This document shows, in pieces, positions 45,957-55,440 of a stretch of DNA of 64,000 bases. The translations under genes were made by a program, and so were the position numbers. Numbering within the stretch: the first letter of the stretch is position 1; the number at the start of each line of letters is the position of its first letter. The DNA lies in the NCBI GenBank assembly GCA_029194665.1, contig JARFXO010000005.1, forward strand, positions 62,001-126,000, read 5' to 3'. Under the pieces are notes generated by a model that saw nothing but the letters and a program-made list of their open reading frames with translations, had not been told where the DNA came from and did no database searches. This DNA is from Nitrospira sp. (GTDB lineage: Bacteria; Nitrospirota; Nitrospiria; Nitrospirales; Nitrospiraceae).

Positions 45957-46181
45957 TTACAGATCCGGCTCAGGCGCCAGAATGGGTTCTGAGTCAGCTT
46001 GGCTGACCAGTGCTGCCTCGTCCGATGTGAGTGCGTCTGATTGCGGAGTGCGCTGATCATCCGTGACAGCGACGGCTGGACTCGGAGCTGTCAGGATAGG
46101 CATATTGTCGCTGCCGCTGCAGCCGGACAAGAGTCCGACGGCGCAGAGGACGCCGAGAAGCCAAAACATTGGTGGTTTCAT
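45957..46181 (-). CDS. Small lipoprotein
   Basis: 74 residues: lipoprotein signal with lipobox LLSGC, then a Ser/Pro/Ala-rich acidic tail with no domain. It is the first gene of the DUF4331-TPR-HupE operon, 37 bases ahead. It may anchor or assist that extracytoplasmic complex. An AGAGGAGAG ribosome site lies upstream. Confidence 0.65.
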   Translation of the reverse strand: MKPPMFWLLGVLCAVGLLSGCSGSDNMPILTAPSPAVAVTDDQRTPQSDALTSDEAALVSQADSEPILAPEPDL

Positions 46182-46430
46182 GACTCTGCTCTCCTCTCAT
46201 GGTTACTCATGGCGGTAGAAAGTCATCTTTCGAATCAGGACCTGCCGGCGGTCTGTTCTCCACTACGAGACAGGATGTCGTTTGGATTTCTTCGCGCGGA
46301 AGGTCTGCTTGCGAGGTCTATCGGCTGCTGTTATAGTCGAGTCCCTTCGAGAGACAGGGCACAGAACGGCTCAATTCAGCAAATCCAATTCCCCCCATGT
46401 TCTCGTACCAGCTAAAGGGGGGGGACTGGT

Positions 46431-47033
46431 ATGTTGGTCATGTCAGGGGAAGCCACCAAGCCGACACAAGACCAAGAATGGGCGCACCTGATAGCACGGA
46501 CCGCGCAGGGAGATCAGGCCGCGCTCGCCACATTCTACGATCGGACCAGTCCCCAGGTATTCGGCTTTATCTACAAGATTCTCAATAATCGTGAAGCAGC
46601 CGAAGAAGTTACGTTAGACGTCTACACCCAAGTGTGGCGCCAGGCTCATACCTATGACCATACAAGAGGGGCGCCGGGGGCTTGGCTGATGACCCTGGCA
46701 CGGACAAGGGCGATCGACCGGTTCCGTGCCGGGGCGGTCGAACATGGGCGCCTCGAATCGTTGGATTCTGTCGAACTATTTGCCAGCGACGACGACACGC
46801 CGGAGCAGGATGTCGAAGGCCAAGAGCGGCGACGGTATGTCCAACAGGCCTTGGCGGTCCTGACGGCAGAGCAGCGGCAAGCGATCGCACTGGCCTATTT
46901 CTATGGCTTCAGTCAAAGTGAAATCGCGGAAAAGCTGCAGCTGCCTCTCGGTACGGTGAAGACGAGAATCAGATTGGGTATGATTAAATTGCGCGAAGCC
47001 CTCGCGCCCTATGAGGATGGTTTAGCGTTGTGA
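46431..47033 (+). CDS. ECF-family sigma factor
   Basis: 200 residues. Sigma-70 region 2 (about 25-95, including AAEEVTLDVYTQVWRQA) and region 4 (about 135-190, FSQSEIAEKLQLPLGTVKTRIR) are present, region 3 is absent, as in ECF factors. The start follows a G-rich stretch. Its stop overlaps the GTG start of the next gene, a cupin-type anti-sigma factor, so the two are coupled. Divergence from the lipoprotein-DUF4331 operon suggests that operon is a target. Confidence 0.9.
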   Translation: MLVMSGEATKPTQDQEWAHLIARTAQGDQAALATFYDRTSPQVFGFIYKILNNREAAEEVTLDVYTQVWRQAHTYDHTRGAPGAWLMTLARTRAIDRFRAGAVEHGRLESLDSVELFASDDDTPEQDVEGQERRRYVQQALAVLTAEQRQAIALAYFYGFSQSEIAEKLQLPLGTVKTRIRLGMIKLREALAPYEDGLAL

Positions 47034-47950
47034 CCGAGAAGTTGTCGGAAGAATTAGAAGAGCAGGCAATGCTCCATGCTCTTGGGGTTTTGGATCCTGA
47101 GGATCGTCAGGCCTTTATGGTCAGACTCCAAGGAGAGTCGGATCTCTTGAGAGAAGCGGTGAGGGCCTATCGCGTGACCAGTGGCGCTTTGGCCGATGCG
47201 GTGGCTCCAGTGACGCCTCCGGCGACCCTACGCGAACGACTTGTCGCCCGGATTGCGATGGAAGCGGCTCGGGAAGTCGAACAGTTTGAGTTGACCGCCA
47301 ATACCGTGGCCTTAGGTTCCGCTCCTGTTAGGCCGCCGGATTCCCTACGCGAGCGACTCATGTCCCGCATCGAAAGACATTCGGATGTCCGGCTTGTCCT
47401 CGAAGAGTCGATGCATGTCCAGAAGGTAACACCTGTTTCATCAGGCGATGGGAGATTGGATGAGAGTCGGATTCGCCCCCCTCAAGACTCCGGTCTCCTG
47501 TTCTCTTGGCTCCGATCCTATTGGACAACCGGTTCAAACTTTATGCGGACTCTTGTCATTCGCCTCGTGACCTCCGAGCGGGTGAGGTATTGGAAAGCCA
47601 AGATCGCGTTTCAACAGCCGACAAAGGGGCTTACCTTCATCAGGGCGTCGGAAGGAACCTGGCGGAGAATCGCTCCGGGAGTGACGGCTAAGTTGCTCTC
47701 CTTCGATCCGACTTCCCGTAGGGCCACCACAGTCCTCCGTTTTGCACCCGGTACCAGCTATGCCCCGCATCGTCATACCGCAGTGGAAGAGCTCTATGTC
47801 CTCGGAGGGGGATGCAGTATCGCCGGTCGTGAGATGACGGTAGGGGACTATCATCGCGCCGAAGCCGGGACCGTGCACCATGATACGTCGACGGACGAGG
47901 GATGTCTGCTACTGGTGATTTCCTCTCCCCAGAACGAGATGTTGTCATAG
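47030..47950 (+). CDS. ChrR-like cupin anti-sigma factor
   Basis: 306 residues. The N-terminal part (about 1-60) resembles anti-sigma factors (EEQAMLHALGVLDPEDRQAF), the middle is helical with repeated PP(A/D)(T/S)LRERL motifs, and the C-terminal cupin domain (about 205-300) has a metal site APHRHTAVEELYVLGG. In ChrR the cupin responds to singlet oxygen or other reactive species. The GTG start overlaps the sigma gene. Unlike classical ChrR, no clear N-terminal zinc His-Cys-Cys set is seen. Confidence 0.82.
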   Translation: MTEKLSEELEEQAMLHALGVLDPEDRQAFMVRLQGESDLLREAVRAYRVTSGALADAVAPVTPPATLRERLVARIAMEAAREVEQFELTANTVALGSAPVRPPDSLRERLMSRIERHSDVRLVLEESMHVQKVTPVSSGDGRLDESRIRPPQDSGLLFSWLRSYWTTGSNFMRTLVIRLVTSERVRYWKAKIAFQQPTKGLTFIRASEGTWRRIAPGVTAKLLSFDPTSRRATTVLRFAPGTSYAPHRHTAVEELYVLGGGCSIAGREMTVGDYHRAEAGTVHHDTSTDEGCLLLVISSPQNEMLS

Positions 47951-48028
47951 GTCGGCCGACAGGGAATCTCCGCTCGGCCGCAAATCCATTCCCGATCAAC
48001 CTTCGTAGTACCTGTTGAATCGAATTTA

Positions 48029-48051
48029 GACGATTGACCTTTTGCATCGTC
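48029..48051. promoter_or_regulatory. Inverted repeat upstream of nikR
   Basis: GACGAT at 48029-48034 and ATCGTC at 48046-48051, separated by 11 bases, lie about 50 bases before the nikR start. The size suits a dimeric regulator, possibly NikR itself, but the sequence does not match the well-known enterobacterial operator GTATGA...TCATAC. Confidence 0.35.
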
Positions 48052-48099
48052 AGTGCTATGAAGTGAAAATTCGTGCCACCACCAAGCGGGAGGAAGTCG

Positions 48100-48516
48100 G
48101 TGAAAAAAATAGTGCGTTTCGGCGTCTCGCTCGACCACCATCTGTTGGATGCATTCGATCGTCATATCGAACGGCGGAAATACACCAACCGATCGGAAGC
48201 TCTGCGCGATCTGATTCGGAACAACTTGGTCGGCCAAGAGTGGGATGAGAATAAGGAAACGGTCGGCACGATCACCTTCGTGTATGACCATCATGTGCGG
48301 GACCTGACAAGCAAGTTGACCGACATTCAGCATGACTACCATGGGCAAATATTGTCCGGCATGCATGTGCACCTCGATCATGACCATTGCCTTGAAGTAT
48401 TGGTGGTGAAGGGTAAAGGTTCTGAAATTCGCAAGGTGGCCGACGCGTTGGTCAGCGTGAAGGGTGTCAAACACGGCAAGCTCACGACGACGACCACGGG
48501 CAAAGGGCTCAGCTGA
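48100..48516 (+). CDS. nikR: Nickel-responsive regulator NikR
   Basis: 138 residues from the GTG at 48100, after GGGAGG; a GTG at 48073 is an alternative start. The ribbon-helix-helix DNA-binding domain ([32 protein letters not shown]) is joined to an ACT-like domain with the nickel-binding set in [15 protein letters not shown], giving the His/His/His/Cys site. NikR represses nickel importers when nickel is abundant. A TonB protein and a TonB-dependent receptor gene follow, probably its regulon. Confidence 0.93.
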   Translation: MKKIVRFGVSLDHHLLDAFDRHIERRKYTNRSEALRDLIRNNLVGQEWDENKETVGTITFVYDHHVRDLTSKLTDIQHDYHGQILSGMHVHLDHDHCLEVLVVKGKGSEIRKVADALVSVKGVKHGKLTTTTTGKGLS

Positions 48517-48586
48517 TGAACCGGGCTTGTGAAACAACGAGTCGATATCGTCCAGTGGTGAAGGCTGTGGCTAAGGCGGTGATGAG

Positions 48587-49558
48587 GTGATTGGGACGCT
48601 CGAACATCGGCTGTTCGTTCAAGCCTGGGCGATATCGGTGACCCTGCATGGAATTGTGGTGATCCTCGCGATGCTGTTGGTATTCCAGATGAAACCGCTG
48701 CCGATACAAGATCTCTTTCAATGGAACGTATCGTTGGTCGAGATGGTCCAAGGGCAGTCTGTCGAACCGGGAACTCAGGCTGAAGGACTGCCTAAACCAG
48801 CGCCGCAGGCTGTGGTCCGACCGAAGCAGACCGCGACCACGACTGCTCAGGTCGTGCCGACCAGGAAATCGAATCCTGGTCTCACAAAAAGACAGCAGCG
48901 GCTCGTTGAAACGGCTTCAGTAATGGAGCGGTCGCCGGCTGAGACGCCGCCTGCGGTCCAGCAGCATCAAGAAGCTGTTGCCCAGATGGATGCGGCCCTG
49001 GTCAAGGACGCTATCAAGAGTGAGGAGGCGCACGTCGAGCCGGTGACCAATCCTATAGCCCAATCCGTGGTACCTGAGGAGCCGCCCAGCCTGGTCGATC
49101 CCAACGCATCGGTTCGACAGGTGCCCACGGACAACAACAAGCCGCTCACTGAGCCGACAGAATCGGTACAGATGGCCGCTGTCCCCAAAGAATCAGTGAC
49201 GTCTCAAGCTTCTCCTGAGCCGCCTCAGCCTGTGACCGGAGCGATACCACAAGCGCCGGCAGGCCGCGCCGACTATGGGTGGTTGATTGAGTCGGTCAGC
49301 AAGCGGATGGCGGAATTAAAGCGCTATCCGGTAACGGCCCGCGCTAATGGATTGGAGGGCAAGGTGTTGCTGCGCGCGGTGATTCGCGCAGATGGGCAGT
49401 TGGTCGAAGTGGTGGTACAGAGGAGCTCAGGCCATGAGGAATTGGATGCAGCCGCAATACAAACCATGCGTGACGCGAGCCCATTAAAACTGCATCAGGA
49501 ATTGGGGCGGGCTCAAATTGCCGTCACCGTTCCGTTGGTCTATACGCTGGCTCGATGA
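48587..49558 (+). CDS. TonB-type energy transducer
   Basis: 323 residues from a GTG start. One N-terminal membrane helix (about 12-32), a long Pro- and Gln-rich periplasmic spacer (about 60-235) and a C-terminal TonB domain (about 240-320) with LKRYPVTARANGLEGKVLLRAVI. It passes proton-motive energy to outer-membrane receptors. ExbB/ExbD are not in the window. The gene lies between nikR and a receptor gene, so it is probably dedicated to that receptor. Its stop overlaps the next start by four bases. Confidence 0.88.
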   Translation: MIGTLEHRLFVQAWAISVTLHGIVVILAMLLVFQMKPLPIQDLFQWNVSLVEMVQGQSVEPGTQAEGLPKPAPQAVVRPKQTATTTAQVVPTRKSNPGLTKRQQRLVETASVMERSPAETPPAVQQHQEAVAQMDAALVKDAIKSEEAHVEPVTNPIAQSVVPEEPPSLVDPNASVRQVPTDNNKPLTEPTESVQMAAVPKESVTSQASPEPPQPVTGAIPQAPAGRADYGWLIESVSKRMAELKRYPVTARANGLEGKVLLRAVIRADGQLVEVVVQRSSGHEELDAAAIQTMRDASPLKLHQELGRAQIAVTVPLVYTLAR

Positions 49559-50061
49559 AGCGGCCTAATGAGTCCTCCATGGAAAAACGGTACGACGGCA
49601 TCGTCATGGCGAAGGGACCGTGTGTCATCTTGAAACAAAACATCTGTGTCATCGATGGGCGTGGTGGTGGAATGGGCAGTCGTCTGGTGGCGGGGCTCAT
49701 TTCGCATATCGGTCGTAGGTATGACGTCATCGGATTAGGGACGAACGAGGTCGCGGCTGAGGCTATGAAGCAAGCCGGAGCAACCCGTGTGGTGATAGGA
49801 GCCGCAGCGATTGCCGAGACTGTCCGGGCCGCCGACGTGATACTGGGAACACTCAACGTGGTGATGCCGGGCACCATGTTGGGGGAGATCACCCCGGAAA
49901 TCGTGACTGCGGTTCTGGCGTCCAAGGCTAAGAAGGTGTTGTTACCGCTGAATCGAGTCCAGGTGGAAATCGTCGGGACTGAAGGCCACACGATGGATAG
50001 GTTGATCGACGAGTGCCTCGCACGCGTCCGTGTTGCCGTACAAGCAACCTGCCAAGCATAG
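49555..50061 (+). CDS. DUF3842 family protein
   Basis: 168 residues overlapping the TonB gene by four bases. From about residue 29 it matches DUF3842: NICVIDGRGGGMGSRLV, IGLGTNEVAAEAMKQAGAT and MLGEITPEIVTAVLASKAKKVLLPLN. A Rossmann-like nucleotide-binding fold is suggested by the Gly-rich start. Function is unknown. Position within the NikR/TonB/receptor run hints at a metal-related role, perhaps cofactor or metal handling in the cytoplasm. The N-terminal 25 residues may be an extended start. Confidence 0.8.
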   Translation: MKRPNESSMEKRYDGIVMAKGPCVILKQNICVIDGRGGGMGSRLVAGLISHIGRRYDVIGLGTNEVAAEAMKQAGATRVVIGAAAIAETVRAADVILGTLNVVMPGTMLGEITPEIVTAVLASKAKKVLLPLNRVQVEIVGTEGHTMDRLIDECLARVRVAVQATCQA

Positions 50062-50179
50062 CGGCATTCCCATTCGTTCTGAGTTGCGAGACCACGAGGG
50101 TCTACGCCGGTCGATGAGTCGGCTGTCGAGAGATTGTCGTGGGCGTCTCATCCGTCCACAGAATCCGTGATGAGGAATC

Positions 50180-52231
50180 GTGGACATGACACGCGCAATG
50201 ATGTTCGTGCTCGCGTTCGCCGTGGTCCTGAGTGTTTGGGAAACGGCCCAAGCTCACGACCCCGAGGAGCCAGAATTGGAAGTGCCGGAAGTTGCGGTCA
50301 TCGGTGAAAAACCGGTGGCGGCTTCCTCTCAACAGTTCATCCCCGACAAAGAGATCGTGCTGCAGCCTCAAGGCAGACCGGCTCAAATTCTTCGCTTGAT
50401 CCCAGGTATGGTGGCGGTTGAGCATTCCGGCGGGGCAGGAAAGGCAGACCAATATTTTCTCCGCGGATTCGACGCCGACCATGGAACGGATGTCGCCTTC
50501 TTCACGGACGGCATGCCGATCAACCTCCGGACACACGCGCATGGGCAGGGGTATGCCGACCTGAATTTCATCATTCCTGAAACCATTGAAGGTGTCGATG
50601 TCTCCAAAGGCGCCTATCTCCCGGAGATCGGCGATTTTGATGTGGCAGGGGCGATCAATTTCAAGACTAGACAAGTCGTTCGAGAAGGCATCGCGCAAGC
50701 GATGGGCGGGGAGTTCGACACGCAACGGTATCTGTTGATGTTCTCGCCGACGAAAGACAAAATCCGCACGTTATTCGCCGGGGAAATCTACGACACGAAC
50801 GGCCCGTTCATAAACGACAACAACTACTTTCGGACCAATGTGCTCGGGAAAATCACCAGTAACTTCACCGGGCGCGACGAAATCAGCCTGACGGCGACGA
50901 TTCAGTATTCGAAGTGGAATGCCTCCGGGGAGATTCCTCAGCGTGCAGTCTTTGCAGGACTGATCGATCGGTTCGGCTCCATCGATCCTTCCGAGGGCGG
51001 CAACACGCTCAGGAGCACGGTCCGATTGAACTACCATTACGACACGACGACGGGCGGGCAATTCTTTGCCAACGCCTACGGGCAGTATTACCGGCTGGAT
51101 CTCTTTACGAATTTTACGTTCTTTCTCAACGATCCCGTTAACGGCGACGGGATTGCGCAATACGATCGCCGTGGCATCTATGGCGGCGACCTCGGCTACA
51201 AACAACGAGGAGAGATTCTGGGAATCCCAGTCATCGGGACGGTCGGATTTCAAACGAGATTGGATGACATCCACACCAAGTTGGGCACGCAAACGAAGAG
51301 GACCCCGACCGGCATTACGACGGACAGCGACGTCTTTGAGGTGTCCTATGCGCCGTTCGTCAAGGCCGAGGCTCAGCCGATCTCCTGGATGCGGCTGGCG
51401 GGCGGGTTGCGCTGGGAAATATTTACCTTCGATGTAAAGAACCTCTGTGCCGCTTGTGCGGAGCAACCGGGTGGAAACACAAGCTCGGGCATACTCCTTC
51501 CGAAAATGAACATGATTCTCGGGCCATGGGTGAAGACGGAATTCTTCGTCAACTATGGAGAAGGGTTTCACAGTAACGATGCGCGATCCGCCGTACAGGT
51601 GGGGAGTTCACCGCTTGCTCGTTCAGTGAACTATGAGGTCGGCGTCCGATCCAAGCCTTGGGGACCAGAGGGACTCGAATTGACCGCCACGGCTTGGCGA
51701 ATCGACCTCCAGTCCGAACTCGTGTTTGTCGGGGATGAGGGGACAACCGAAATTCGCGGGCCGAGTCGACGACAGGGCTTTGAAGTCGCCGCGCGCGGCC
51801 AAGTCTGGGGCCCGCTGTATGTCAATGGGAGCTTCACCTGGACCGACGCCAAGTTCCGTAACGGGGACGCGATTCCTCTGGCGCCGGAATACACTGCCTA
51901 TGGGGCCGCAATCCTGACATGGCCGCCAGGGCTGACGTCCCAGTTCCAGGCTACGTATCTCGGAGTCAGGCCGCTCATCGAAGATCAGAGCATCAAATCG
52001 CCCTCGTGGATCGTCTTCGATTGGACACAGCGCTATCGGTTGCCGATCCGGTTGCCCCATGGCCGATTGGAAGCATTTTATTTCATACAGAATCTGTTCG
52101 ATACCCACTGGGAACAAGCGATCTTTGCGTTTGAATCAAGACTGAAGAACGAGCCGGCCGGGGTGATGGACATTCATTTCGTGCCGGGGAATCCGCGGAC
52201 GGTGATGGGAGGGCTGGCATGGTACTTTTGA
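50180..52231 (+). CDS. TonB-dependent outer-membrane receptor, probably for nickel
   Basis: 683 residues (GTG at 50180 or ATG at 50186). A signal peptide ends at TAQA, followed by an acidic Glu/Pro stretch, the plug domain (about 60-165; LRGFDADHGTDVAFFTDGMPINL and the His-containing THAHGQGYADLN) and a beta-barrel ending in a terminal Phe (GGLAWYF). It is small for the class. NikR and TonB lie upstream on the same strand, so nickel is the likely cargo; iron or another metal is not excluded. Confidence 0.88.
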   Translation: MDMTRAMMFVLAFAVVLSVWETAQAHDPEEPELEVPEVAVIGEKPVAASSQQFIPDKEIVLQPQGRPAQILRLIPGMVAVEHSGGAGKADQYFLRGFDADHGTDVAFFTDGMPINLRTHAHGQGYADLNFIIPETIEGVDVSKGAYLPEIGDFDVAGAINFKTRQVVREGIAQAMGGEFDTQRYLLMFSPTKDKIRTLFAGEIYDTNGPFINDNNYFRTNVLGKITSNFTGRDEISLTATIQYSKWNASGEIPQRAVFAGLIDRFGSIDPSEGGNTLRSTVRLNYHYDTTTGGQFFANAYGQYYRLDLFTNFTFFLNDPVNGDGIAQYDRRGIYGGDLGYKQRGEILGIPVIGTVGFQTRLDDIHTKLGTQTKRTPTGITTDSDVFEVSYAPFVKAEAQPISWMRLAGGLRWEIFTFDVKNLCAACAEQPGGNTSSGILLPKMNMILGPWVKTEFFVNYGEGFHSNDARSAVQVGSSPLARSVNYEVGVRSKPWGPEGLELTATAWRIDLQSELVFVGDEGTTEIRGPSRRQGFEVAARGQVWGPLYVNGSFTWTDAKFRNGDAIPLAPEYTAYGAAILTWPPGLTSQFQATYLGVRPLIEDQSIKSPSWIVFDWTQRYRLPIRLPHGRLEAFYFIQNLFDTHWEQAIFAFESRLKNEPAGVMDIHFVPGNPRTVMGGLAWYF

Positions 52232-52315
52232 CCCGCCGAATGGTTTATGCTCAGTGGACAATAGCTGAATTGTAAGTTTGCAATCCCAGCAGTTGCCATC
52301 CAGCACTCACTGAGC

Positions 52316-52951
52316 ATGGTGAAGCCAAAGACTCTCTCTCGTGCCTTTTTCAATCGTTCCACCCTGACGGTGGCTCGGTCACTGATCGGCAAGTACCTGG
52401 TGCGTGAGAACGGGAAGGGGACGGTCGCAGGAAAAGTCATCGAGGTGGAAGCCTATGTCGGTCCCGAGGACAAGGCGTGCCATGCCTCGAAAGGTAGGAC
52501 CGCAAGGACGGAGGTGCTGTTCGGTCCCCCAGGAATGTCATATGTCTACCTCATTTACGGGATGTACCACATGTTGAATGTGGTGACAGAGCGGACGGAG
52601 TTTCCCGCAGCGGTGCTCATTCGAGCGATCGAAGTCGAAGGTGAGTTGATCGACGGGCCAGGAAAGCTCTGTCGTGCATTGGAGATCGATCGGTCATTGA
52701 ATCGACTCGACATGACCCATGGACGATCCCTCTGGTTCGAAGATCGAGGCGTACGGATTCCCAACAAGCAGGTCGGCACGTTCCCGAGAATCGGTGTTGC
52801 GTATGCAGGGATATGGGCGAAAAAACCCTGGCGGTTTCGTTTGTGCGAGGATGGCAGAAAGATGCCCCTTGTTGGATGGGCAAAGGAACAGGCCGTCAGA
52901 TCGGGGGAAACCCTGGAAAGATTTCCCCCGCGTCATGATGGGAGAGGCTAG
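52316..52951 (+). CDS. DNA-3-methyladenine glycosylase (Mpg/AAG type)
   Basis: 211 residues of the AAG/MPG fold, which removes alkylated purines. Recognisable blocks are FFNRSTLTVARSLIGKYLVR, the catalytic Glu in EVEAYVGPEDKACHAS, FGPPGMSYVYLIYGMYHMLNVV with the base-flipping Tyr, and LCRALEID. Length is typical. It stands alone and converges on a small secreted-protein gene, overlapping its stop by four bases. Confidence 0.93.
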   Translation: MVKPKTLSRAFFNRSTLTVARSLIGKYLVRENGKGTVAGKVIEVEAYVGPEDKACHASKGRTARTEVLFGPPGMSYVYLIYGMYHMLNVVTERTEFPAAVLIRAIEVEGELIDGPGKLCRALEIDRSLNRLDMTHGRSLWFEDRGVRIPNKQVGTFPRIGVAYAGIWAKKPWRFRLCEDGRKMPLVGWAKEQAVRSGETLERFPPRHDGRG

Positions 52952-53313
52952 TCGATTTGGCGATCGCCGGTGATCTTGGTTGCGGAGGTTACCGGCGGAG
53001 CAATTTGGACCTGAGGCCCGTCAACGTTTGGAAGCCTTCCGGCACCCTGCTCTCCCGTGATTCTCGCATTGTCGGTCTTGACCAGTTTCTGTTCGGCGTT
53101 CTGGACGGAGTCCGCCGATTTCAACAGCGTGGACGCTCCGCGCGCGTCCGTTTGGCCGGGATCGTTCGCCGTCGCTTGGCCGTTCACGGGACTGCCATCG
53201 TTCTTCATGGGGTAGCCGTCATGTTTGGGCAGCAGTGCCGGATTGGCCGAGGCCACCGAACATGCAAGTAGGATCGAGGAGATTGTCGCGACTGCACCGG
53301 TAAGAAGTTTCAT
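52948..53313 (-). CDS. Small secreted protein of unknown function
   Basis: About 121 residues from the ATG at 53313 (or 123 from 53319), with AGGGAG upstream. The signal peptide ends near ASANP. The mature part is hydrophilic, rich in Gly, Asn, Asp and Thr and probably disordered. No motif is recognised. It overlaps the 3' end of the glycosylase gene by four bases in opposite orientation. Confidence 0.6.
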   Translation of the reverse strand: MKLLTGAVATISSILLACSVASANPALLPKHDGYPMKNDGSPVNGQATANDPGQTDARGASTLLKSADSVQNAEQKLVKTDNARITGEQGAGRLPNVDGPQVQIAPPVTSATKITGDRQID

Positions 53314-53536
53314 ACCCATTCTCCCTTCGAGCTATGACGATGGATGACGATCATGCGTTCAAAGCATTCCATTCGTAGACTAGATCCGAGGCCTGAATCA
53401 TAGCGAGGGAGGACCCTCCTGTCAAACGGGCAGGCGGTGGCGCGAGACTTGCGGGATTTGCGAGAACAGCGGGACTGGCCAGAGGCTTCAGCTGCTCGCG
53501 TCGCGCCTGTCGCGCACTTTGCGCGTATCGCGCTCG

Positions 53537-55384
53537 CTAGTTCGGTCGTCGTGGGTGGCGCCGCCCCCGGCCCCGATGCCGAAACGTCGGTCCGCGACTC
53601 ACACCATGGAGACGAATGGTGACGGTCGTGCCTTCACCGGGGGCGCTGCCGATCGCAATGGTTCCCCCGTGCTCCTCGACGATCTTTTTGACACTGGAGA
53701 GGCCCAGTCCGGTCCCCGAGCGCTTGGTGGTGAAAAAGGGCTCGAAGACCTTGTCGACGATTTCAGCCGGGATGGGGACTCCGTCATTCTGAATGAGAAT
53801 CTGAACCTCGAGCCCTCGTCCGGCACGATGTTGGGTGACATGGATATGGAGATGGCCGCCGGGGGACATGGCTTCGCAGGCGTTCCGGAATATGCTCAAG
53901 AACGCCTGTTGGAGCTTGGACTCATCGCCGCGCACAGGCGCGATGACATTGGCGTAGTCTTTGGTGACTTGGATACGGGTCGCTTCCAGATCGGTTCCGA
54001 CCACCACGAGGGCGCTCTCGAGCACCTCCGGAATACGGCATAAATGACGACTGAGTTCCAGCGGCTTCGCGTAGTCGAGGATCTCGTTCAGAATCGCTTC
54101 GATGCGGATCAAGTCGCGCATCGCATTCTCGACGCGTGTCTGAGGGTCGAAGTCGAGGATTCCTTCACCGGTTACTTCTTCGAGTTGCGATCGAATGGAC
54201 GCGAGGGGTTCACGGATTTCGGTCGCCAAAAAGGCACTGAACTCGCCGATCGCGGCCTGCCGTTCTTGTTTCCGAATGATGGGTTCGGAGGGGACGGCCA
54301 CAGGCAGTTGGAGGCCGGATGTTCCGACGTCGGTCGCCGGAGAAGGAGCGGCAGCTTGCGGCGCAGGTGCCTGTAAGACCTCCGAGAGTTTTAGGATAAT
54401 GGGCTCCAGCGTCCTGGCATCGGTGGTCTGATACCGTTGTGGGTCTTTCGACCCCAGTGTCAGCGTCCCGCCGACCTGGCCTTTGACGAAGAAGGGAACG
54501 ACGAGCGACGACTGAAACAGGTCCTTGAAGAGATGTTTATGATCAAGAAAGCGGCCCTGGGTAGAAGCCAGATCGTGATCCACGCGAGGCTTGCGATGGC
54601 GGACGGCCCATCCAGCCGCCGAACCGTCGAGCGTCAGGCGCTGCCCTGGTTTTAGCTCTTTCTTGGCGTCCTTTGGGTCTGCCTTCACGTCGCCGGCGAT
54701 TCCCAATACCTCGACATTTCCGGCCAGTGGATCATAGTAACAAGCCCAGGCTCGGTCATAGGTCACGTATTCGTGAGCCTCGGCCAAGACCGCCTCGATC
54801 CTTTCTTGAAGCTCAGGTGAAAAATGCTTAGTCATGGGAGGAAACAGGTCCGCTCCGGTTTGCTGAGGAGAACCCGCTTCCTGAGTGACGTACGAACGAC
54901 TCAACACCACGTTGCTATTGAAGAGTCCTTCGCGGTCCAGCGCCTTGGTCATGTCGTCGCACATCTGCTCCAGGTGGAATTTGTCTTTCTTGGAGAAGGC
55001 TGCGGCCTCTTTCCGTCCGATGACCAGGCAACCGTAGACATTATTGAAGTGGCGAAGCGGGACGGCCAGCAGGGATTTTGCCCCGGGCGTGATCAACCGC
55101 AGGCGGATGGCATGCCCACCATCATGATCTTGGACAGACGGGGTCAGGGCCGCGGCGCGTTGCGTCGAGAGGGTACGGAGAATGGCTTGGACATCTCTCG
55201 GCGTGAACCCACGCGAGGCATGTTCAACGAGTGGCCCGTTTTCTTGATGGAAGATGGCCGCCAACGCCGAATCTGTCCCGATGTCGTTCAGCGCGGAATT
55301 CAACGTCCGTTGAAGGTGCGTCTCAGGGGCAGGTTTGATTTGAGGAATCGAACTCGTCATAGGATCACGCGTGAGTGTTTGCAT
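53537..55384 (-). CDS. GAF-GAF histidine-kinase-like protein with Thr in place of the phospho-His
   Basis: 615 residues: GAF domain 1 (about 25-150), GAF domain 2 (about 190-335), a dimerisation helix region (about 375-440) and an HATPase_c domain (about 485-592). The ATP site looks intact, with N-box Asn501 in FRNACEAM, NDGVPI, FEPFFTTK and GTGLGLSSVKK. The H-box that normally reads HEIRNPL reads TEIREPL, with Thr388 where the acceptor His belongs, so autophosphorylation by the normal route is not expected. It may sense or act as a regulator of another kinase. The extreme C-terminus is Arg-rich. No response regulator is adjacent. Confidence 0.85.
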   Translation of the reverse strand: MQTLTRDPMTSSIPQIKPAPETHLQRTLNSALNDIGTDSALAAIFHQENGPLVEHASRGFTPRDVQAILRTLSTQRAAALTPSVQDHDGGHAIRLRLITPGAKSLLAVPLRHFNNVYGCLVIGRKEAAAFSKKDKFHLEQMCDDMTKALDREGLFNSNVVLSRSYVTQEAGSPQQTGADLFPPMTKHFSPELQERIEAVLAEAHEYVTYDRAWACYYDPLAGNVEVLGIAGDVKADPKDAKKELKPGQRLTLDGSAAGWAVRHRKPRVDHDLASTQGRFLDHKHLFKDLFQSSLVVPFFVKGQVGGTLTLGSKDPQRYQTTDARTLEPIILKLSEVLQAPAPQAAAPSPATDVGTSGLQLPVAVPSEPIIRKQERQAAIGEFSAFLATEIREPLASIRSQLEEVTGEGILDFDPQTRVENAMRDLIRIEAILNEILDYAKPLELSRHLCRIPEVLESALVVVGTDLEATRIQVTKDYANVIAPVRGDESKLQQAFLSIFRNACEAMSPGGHLHIHVTQHRAGRGLEVQILIQNDGVPIPAEIVDKVFEPFFTTKRSGTGLGLSSVKKIVEEHGGTIAIGSAPGEGTTVTIRLHGVSRGPTFRHRGRGRRHPRRPN

Positions 55385-55440
55385 TGTAGCCGGAACATCG
55401 GGGAATAGCTACAGTCTCAGCACCGGAGTAAATGATCGCT

